The notes below the pieces were generated by a model, which worked only from the letters and a program-made list of their open reading frames with translations, searched no databases and was not told where the DNA came from. Of a DNA stretch of 19,589 nt, positions 14,759 to 19,589 are shown in pieces. The position numbers and the translations under genes were made by a program. The stretch comes from Chloroflexi bacterium RBG_16_60_22 (GTDB taxonomy: Bacteria; Chloroflexota; Dehalococcoidia; Dehalococcoidales; RBG-16-60-22): the NCBI GenBank assembly GCA_001796935.1, contig MGNX01000080.1:1-19589 (forward strand), written 5' to 3'. Each line of letters starts with the position of its first letter. Positions within the stretch are counted from its first letter, which is position 1.

Positions 14759-15271
14759 ATGTCCGAGTATAAAAAGGCCGAGATAATCGGGACCCCCGCC
14801 CTTAATGGAACTTACGTAGCGGAGATGGATATGTGGCCCCTGGAGGCACAGGAGTTCAACCGCCTCTACCCCTTTTACGACCACCTCCGGGAGGGGAAGT
14901 TCACCACCACCAAGTGCCGGAAGTGCGGACACGTCGCGTTTCCCCCGGGGGTGATTTGCCCCAAATGCTGGTCCGAGGAGCTGGAATGGGTGGAGCTGCC
15001 GCAGCGGGCCAGGGTGGTCACCTTCACCGAGACGCAGGCCGGCGCCCCCATCGGCTTCGAGTCGCCGCTGATTATGGCCTGGCTCAACTTCGGGGAGAAG
15101 GCCCCTCTCAAACACCTGCTGGGGCGCATCATCAATTGCCGGGAGGGCCAGCTTAAGGAAGGCGACGAGGTGAAGTTCGTCGTTTTTGAGGTCCCCTCCC
15201 ATCCCATCGAAGTCAAGAAAGAGACCAAGGTCTGTAACCGCGTCTTTTACGCTTTCGAACCCGTGAAATAG
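14759..15271 (+). CDS. DUF35 Zn-ribbon/OB-fold protein, thiolase partner
   Basis: This 170-residue protein has a rubredoxin-like zinc ribbon with Cys53-x2-Cys56 and Cys67-x2-Cys70 (CRKCGHVAFPPGVICPKC), followed by an OB-fold (about residues 85-165). The family usually accompanies SCP2-type thiolases and related enzymes, where it helps bind the CoA thioester or assemble the complex. It has an N-terminal helix-rich segment of about 50 residues before the ribbon. The gene starts at an ATG with AAGGAG upstream and lies directly after the thiolase gene. It is expected to form a complex with the thiolase. No enzymatic activity of its own is predicted. Confidence 0.9.
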   Translation: MSEYKKAEIIGTPALNGTYVAEMDMWPLEAQEFNRLYPFYDHLREGKFTTTKCRKCGHVAFPPGVICPKCWSEELEWVELPQRARVVTFTETQAGAPIGFESPLIMAWLNFGEKAPLKHLLGRIINCREGQLKEGDEVKFVVFEVPSHPIEVKKETKVCNRVFYAFEPVK

Positions 15272-15314
15272 GCCGCTGATTCACCCGGCAAGACCGCAGG
15301 AAAGGGGGGCAGAC

Positions 15315-17300
15315 ATGAAGGAGATAAAGAACGTCACCGTCCTCGGGGCCGGCGGGATGGGAGCGCAGATAGCCGCCCTGGCCGCCGAAGCCGGCTATAA
15401 CGTCAAAATAAGGGACATCCAGGATAAATTCCTGGAGCGGGGCCGCCAGATAATCAACGAGATGTACGACAAGAGAATCAGCCGGGGGCGGCTGACGGAA
15501 GCGGCCAAGAAAGACTACCTGGGACGGGTGAAGTTCCTCGTCGATTTGAAGGAAGCGGTCAAGGACGCCGACATTATCATCGAGGCGGTGCCGGAGATAA
15601 TGGACCTGAAAAAGAGCGTCCTCAAGGAAGTCACCGCCCTCTGCCCCGCCGACTGTGTTTTCGCCACCAACACCTCCTCACTGAGCATCTCCGAGATTGC
15701 CACGGCAGCCAAACGACCGGAGATGGTCGTCGGAACGCATTATTTCAACCCTCCTTCCCGCATGAGCCTGCTGGAAATCGTTCACGGGGAAAAGACCGGC
15801 CAGCCGGCCGTCGAGATAGCGGAGAAGGTCGCCATCGCCATGGGGAGAGACGTTGTTCACGTCACGGACGTCCCCGGCTTCGTGGCCAACCGGATTTTTT
15901 GCAACATGGCCAACGAAGCCGACTGGGCGGTGGCCCAGGGGGAAGCCAAAAGCCCCCTGGAGGTGGACGCGGCCATCAAGTACAAGCTGGGGTTGCCCAT
16001 GGGCATGCTGGAGCTTCAGGACATCCTCGGCGGCGGTTCCATCGATACCCAGTTCCACGTCATGGAGTACTTCGGCGCGACAATGGGCAAGAGCTACGGC
16101 CCCGCCCCCATCCTGGCCAGGCTGTTCAAGGAAGGTAACTACGGCAAAAAGACCGGAAAGGGCTACTACGACTGGTCCGGCGGCAAGGCCAATGAAATCC
16201 CCATGAACGCCGGCGTGGAATTCGACCCCGTCCGGGTGCTGGCCGGGTCGGTCAACGAGGCGGCCAAGCTGCTCGAGATGAAGGCCACCACCCGCGAGGA
16301 AATCGATACCGCCGTGCTGCTCGGCCTGAACTTTCCGCGCGGCGTCCTCCGCATGGCTGACAGCGCCGGTCTGGATAATGTTCTCAACGAGCTGAACCGA
16401 CTTTATGATAAATACAAGGAAGACCGGTATAAGGTCTGCTCCGTGCTGACCAAGCTCGTCAGGCAGGGGAAGCTGGGCCGGAAGACCGGCTGTGGATTTT
16501 ACTCCTACGGGCCGGGGGAATACGAGTTCGTCAAGCTCAACATAGATAAAAAGACCGGAGTAGCCCGGCTCATCCTGAACCGTCCCAACCGTGCCAACGC
16601 CTTCAATGCCGACTTCATGGCGGAGATTAATAAGGCCCTTAACGAGCTGGAGAGTAACCAGGACGCGCGGTGCGTGGTTATTACCGGGGCCGGCGCCAAC
16701 TTCTGCGGCGGGGCTGATTTAGCCGCCTTCGCCTCCGGGGAGGTGGACGCCGCCTTCAACTTCAGCGAGGCACCCCACGCGGTATTTACCCGCATCGAGA
16801 CCTATCCCAGGCCGGTCATCGCCGCCATCAACGGCCCGGCCATAGGCGGCGGGCTGGAGCTGGCCCTGGCCTGCGATATCCGGATTATGAGCACGAAGGC
16901 CGCGTTGCGCCTGCCGGAGATTACCCTCGGGCTGTTGCCGGGGGCCGGCGCCACCCAGCGGCTGGGGCGGCTGATAGGGTGGGCGCGGGCTAAAGAGATA
17001 GTGCTGCTGGCCGACCCCGTTGACGCCGCCAGGGCCCTCGACTGGGGGCTGGTCAACTTCACCGCCGAGCCTGAAGATTTCGACAAGATGGTGGACGAAA
17101 TCGCGGTACGGCTGGCCGGCGGCGCGCCGCTGGCACAGAAGCTCGCCAAGGGCCTGCTGTACTACGGGGCCCAGGCCGACCAGCGCACCGCCCTCTACCT
17201 GGAAGCGGCGGTGTCCGGCGATATCGCCATGACCGGGGACCTCAACGAGGGCATTACGGCCATGTTCTACCGCCGGCCGCCCAAATTTAAAGGAAAATAA
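15315..17300 (+). CDS. Bifunctional 3-hydroxyacyl-CoA dehydrogenase / enoyl-CoA hydratase (HAD-ECH order)
   Basis: The 661-residue fusion carries out two consecutive beta-oxidation steps. Residues 1 to about 190 form the NAD-binding dehydrogenase domain with GAGGMG (11-16), the NTSSLSI motif, catalytic His142 in GTHYFNPP, and VPGFVANRI. Residues about 190-390 hold two dehydrogenase C-terminal helical domains, each ending in a KTGxGxY/F block. Residues about 400-661 are a crotonase-type hydratase with oxyanion motif NFCGGADL, IGGGLELALACD and LPEITLGLLPGAGATQRL. Both catalytic glutamates, Glu515 and Glu535, are present and 20 residues apart as in rat enoyl-CoA hydratase. This order is the reverse of FadB and is known from archaeal enzymes such as crotonyl-CoA hydratase/3-hydroxybutyryl-CoA dehydrogenase. 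The next gene follows after only 10 bases. Confidence 0.94.
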   Translation: MKEIKNVTVLGAGGMGAQIAALAAEAGYNVKIRDIQDKFLERGRQIINEMYDKRISRGRLTEAAKKDYLGRVKFLVDLKEAVKDADIIIEAVPEIMDLKKSVLKEVTALCPADCVFATNTSSLSISEIATAAKRPEMVVGTHYFNPPSRMSLLEIVHGEKTGQPAVEIAEKVAIAMGRDVVHVTDVPGFVANRIFCNMANEADWAVAQGEAKSPLEVDAAIKYKLGLPMGMLELQDILGGGSIDTQFHVMEYFGATMGKSYGPAPILARLFKEGNYGKKTGKGYYDWSGGKANEIPMNAGVEFDPVRVLAGSVNEAAKLLEMKATTREEIDTAVLLGLNFPRGVLRMADSAGLDNVLNELNRLYDKYKEDRYKVCSVLTKLVRQGKLGRKTGCGFYSYGPGEYEFVKLNIDKKTGVARLILNRPNRANAFNADFMAEINKALNELESNQDARCVVITGAGANFCGGADLAAFASGEVDAAFNFSEAPHAVFTRIETYPRPVIAAINGPAIGGGLELALACDIRIMSTKAALRLPEITLGLLPGAGATQRLGRLIGWARAKEIVLLADPVDAARALDWGLVNFTAEPEDFDKMVDEIAVRLAGGAPLAQKLAKGLLYYGAQADQRTALYLEAAVSGDIAMTGDLNEGITAMFYRRPPKFKGK

Positions 17301-17310
17301 GGAGCCAGCC

Positions 17311-18489
17311 TTGGACTTTGCCTTTACCCCCGAAGAGGAGGCCTTCCGTGAGGAAGTGGCCGCCTTCCTGGAGAAGGAAGCCCCGAAGGAGTACCGCGAG
17401 AAACGGGTAACGTTTTTCGATATGTCCGGCCAGCCCGACTGGATAGCGGTACACCGGGGCATGGCGGAGAAGCTGGGGGCCAGGGGCTGGCTTTCCATAC
17501 ACTGGCCCGGGGAGTACGGTGGCCAGGACGCTTCGCCGTTTTACCGGCTTATCCTCCGCGAGGAGCTCACCCGCTACCACTGCCCCGGCTATGATTCCAT
17601 CGGCGCCGGCATCGTCGCCCCCGCCATCCTGCTCAAGGGCAGCGAGGAGCAGAAGAAAAAGCACCTGCCGGGCATTGCGTCCGGCAAGGTGATGTGGTGC
17701 GAGACGCTCAGCGAGCCCGGGCACGGCTCGGACCTGGCTGCCCTGGAGGTCTTTGCCCGGGAAGAGGACGATAGCTTTGTCGTCAACGGGCAGAAAATAT
17801 GGACCACCAACGGCCACTTCGCTGACTGGAATGCCCTGATTGTCCGCACCGACCGCGCTGCGAAGCCGAACTACCGCGGCATTACCTTTTTCCTGCTGGA
17901 TATGAAGACGCCGGGGATAACGGTCAATCCCATCGTCAACATGGCCGGGCACCACGATTTCAACGAGGTCTTCTTCGACGACGTGCGCATACCCAGGGAG
18001 AACATCGTGGGCGGCTTGAACCGGGGATTTTACGTCGTGATGTCCCTGCTCGACTACGAGCGCACCACCGACACTGTCTATGCCTTCGCCGATACTTACC
18101 TGCGGGACCTGGAGGGGTATGCCCGGGAGAACGACCGGCTCACACCCGTGTCGAGGAATCGGCTCGCCGAGCTGACCGCCGAGTGCGAGGTCGCCCGCCT
18201 CCTCCACTACCGCGTCGCCTGGATGCAGGGTCGGGGGGAGGTTCCCAACTACGAGTCGGCCATGAGCAAGATGTACAGCTTCGAGCTTCTCCAGAGAGTC
18301 GCCGAGTTCGGCATGGAGCTTGCCGGGCCGTACGGCCAGCTGGCCGAGGGCTCGGAGCGGGCTCCCTGGAACGGAAGGATACCGTCCTGCTACCTGCGCT
18401 CCTTCGGCCATAGCCTGGAGCAGGGCACTTCCGAGATTGACCGCGACGTCATCGCCCAGCGGGGAATGGGCCTGCCGCGACTGAGATAA
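17311..18489 (+). CDS. Acyl-CoA dehydrogenase, first subunit of a tandem pair
   Basis: The 392-residue flavoprotein introduces an alpha-beta double bond into acyl-CoA and passes electrons to an electron-transfer flavoprotein. The TTG start is supported by AGGAG six bases upstream and by the usual N-terminal MDFAFTPEEEAFREEVAAFL. Family motifs include WPGEYGGQDAS, CETLSEPGHGSDLA, FVVNGQKIWTTNGHFADW, and the C-terminal EQGTSEIDRDVIAQRGMGLPR. The MCAD-type catalytic Glu position is Gln371. Glu250 in LLDYER lies where isovaleryl-CoA and FadE29-type dehydrogenases place their base, so I infer it as the catalytic residue. It sits 10 bases after the HAD-ECH gene and 21 bases before a second, different acyl-CoA dehydrogenase. 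Confidence 0.92.
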   Translation: MDFAFTPEEEAFREEVAAFLEKEAPKEYREKRVTFFDMSGQPDWIAVHRGMAEKLGARGWLSIHWPGEYGGQDASPFYRLILREELTRYHCPGYDSIGAGIVAPAILLKGSEEQKKKHLPGIASGKVMWCETLSEPGHGSDLAALEVFAREEDDSFVVNGQKIWTTNGHFADWNALIVRTDRAAKPNYRGITFFLLDMKTPGITVNPIVNMAGHHDFNEVFFDDVRIPRENIVGGLNRGFYVVMSLLDYERTTDTVYAFADTYLRDLEGYARENDRLTPVSRNRLAELTAECEVARLLHYRVAWMQGRGEVPNYESAMSKMYSFELLQRVAEFGMELAGPYGQLAEGSERAPWNGRIPSCYLRSFGHSLEQGTSEIDRDVIAQRGMGLPRLR

Positions 18490-18510
18490 ATTATATAGCG
18501 GGGGTTGATA

Positions 18511-19589
18511 GTGGACTTCGGTCTCAACGAGCAGCAGGAGATGATGCAGACCCTGGCCCGGGACTTCCTGGCCGGCGAATACACGGACAAGGTCCTGAGG
18601 GCCATGGCCGCCGATGACAAGGGCTATACCCCCGGGCTCTGGAAGAAAATGGCCGGGCTCAACCTGACGGGTCTCTCCCTGCCGGAGGAGTACGGCGGGG
18701 TGGGGGACTTCCTCGACCTGGCCGTGGTGCTGGAAGAGATGGGGCGCGTCTGCTTCCTCGGGCCGTTCTTCACGACGGTGGTCCTGGGCGCCTCGGCCCT
18801 CATGGAGGCGGGCAGCGCCGCGCAAAAGGAGAAATTCCTGACCGGCATCGCCGGGGGCAAGCTCATCGTGACGCTGGCGGTGACCGAGGCTTCGGCGCGA
18901 TATACGGCGGATTCCATCAAGGTAAAAGCCATACCGCGGGGCTCCGGCTTCGCTATCAACGGGACCAAGCTCTTCGTGCCCGATGCCCGGACGGCCGACT
19001 ATATCATTTGTGCGGCCCGGACGGGTGGTGCCGGGAAAAGCGGGGAGGGGATAACCCTCTTTATAGTTGACATAAATACTTCCGGTATCGATATTAAACC
19101 GCTGAAAACAATCTCCGGGGACAAGCAGTGCGAGGTGACGTTCGAGAATGTCAAAGTCAGCGGGGAGGACGTGCTCGGGGGGATGGGGAAAGGGTGGCCG
19201 GTCGTGGAGAAGGTGCTGCTCCGGGCCAACGTAGCCCGCTGCGCCGAGATGGTCGGCCTCGCCCGGCAGGCACTGGACATGTCGCTGGAATATGCCAGGG
19301 AGAGGACAGCCTTCGGTCACCCCATCGGGGCTTTTCAAAGCATCCAGCACCGCTGCGCCGATATGCTCATGGACGTTGACGGCGCCCGGTTCGTCGGCTA
19401 CCAGGCGGCCTGGCGCATCAACGAGGGACTCCCCGCCGCCAGGGAGGTCGCCATCGCCAAGGCCTGGGTCAGCCAGGCCTGCCGCCGCGTCATGAACTCC
19501 GCCCACCAGGTCCACGGCGCCATCGGCTTCACCGAGGACCACGTCCTGCATTTCTATACCAAGAAGGCCCGGGCCAGTGAGTTCAGCTT
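18511..19589 (+). CDS. Acyl-CoA dehydrogenase, second subunit of the pair, 3'-truncated by the window edge
   Basis: An open frame runs from the GTG at 18511 to the window end, giving 359 codons without a stop. The product starts VDFGLNEQQEMMQTLARDFL, typical of acyl-CoA dehydrogenases. It contains LPEEYGGVGDFLDLAVVLEEMG, GFAINGTKLFVPDARTADYII, and ITLFIVDINTSGI. It also contains the helical C-terminal half ARERTAFGHPIGAFQSIQHRCADM and VHGAIGFTEDHVLHFY. The position matching Glu250 of the previous gene is Asn240 (LLRANVARC) by my hand alignment, and no replacement base is obvious. This suggests a non-catalytic partner subunit, as in FadE28-FadE29 (ChsE1-ChsE2) heterotetramers. A ribosome site GGGGG precedes the GTG. 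Only a short C-terminal part should be missing. Confidence 0.88.
   Translation, partial: MDFGLNEQQEMMQTLARDFLAGEYTDKVLRAMAADDKGYTPGLWKKMAGLNLTGLSLPEEYGGVGDFLDLAVVLEEMGRVCFLGPFFTTVVLGASALMEAGSAAQKEKFLTGIAGGKLIVTLAVTEASARYTADSIKVKAIPRGSGFAINGTKLFVPDARTADYIICAARTGGAGKSGEGITLFIVDINTSGIDIKPLKTISGDKQCEVTFENVKVSGEDVLGGMGKGWPVVEKVLLRANVARCAEMVGLARQALDMSLEYARERTAFGHPIGAFQSIQHRCADMLMDVDGARFVGYQAAWRINEGLPAAREVAIAKAWVSQACRRVMNSAHQVHGAIGFTEDHVLHFYTKKARASEFS

Noticed and set aside
17287..19551. Open frame of 754 codons antisense to both acyl-CoA dehydrogenases
   Set aside because: It spans two clear forward genes with intact family motifs and shows no recognisable domain. It is explained by high GC at third codon positions.

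Overview
The window is GC-rich bacterial DNA. I infer an anaerobic member of the Chloroflexota, probably Dehalococcoidia-like. The reasons are indirect: a K+-dependent membrane pyrophosphatase, a cytoplasmic molybdenum/tungsten enzyme operon, a ThiD2-ThiE fusion, a translin-HRDC fusion, a lipoprotein TRAP receptor and a dense acyl-CoA degradation operon. No rRNA or other taxonomic marker is present, so this placement is tentative.

Bases 1-2957 (+ strand) hold a tight housekeeping cluster: the 3' part of rnhB (RNase HII), yraN (UPF0102 nuclease-like protein), a ThiD2-ThiE thiamin fusion, and a translin-like protein with a C-terminal HRDC domain. A well-formed promoter and a 5' leader with a terminator-like hairpin then precede hppA (3103-5139). 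A bidirectional terminator and a REP/MITE-like repeat separate hppA from the converging operon on the minus strand.

Bases 5337-9896 (- strand) form a three-gene operon, transcribed in the order DMSO-reductase-family molybdopterin oxidoreductase, two-cluster ferredoxin, tungsten aldehyde:ferredoxin oxidoreductase (AOR) family protein. It is divergent from a TRAP transporter operon (dctP-dctQ-dctM, 10204-13328, + strand). The 307-base region between them carries one promoter for each direction and shared short repeats. The dctP-dctQ gap holds two hairpins without U-tracts.

Bases 13532-19589 (+ strand) form a closely spaced acyl-CoA operon: an SCP2-type thiolase, a DUF35 Zn-ribbon/OB-fold partner, a 3-hydroxyacyl-CoA dehydrogenase fused to an enoyl-CoA hydratase in the order opposite to FadB, and two different acyl-CoA dehydrogenases. 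The second dehydrogenase runs off the window end. Only the first of the pair has a visible candidate catalytic glutamate.

My working model is inference. The TRAP system imports an organic acid. The Mo/W enzyme module carries out a reductive or hydration-type step on it or on an aldehyde derived from it. After CoA activation, by a ligase or transferase not seen here, the beta-oxidation operon degrades the chain. The substrate cannot be read from the sequence.
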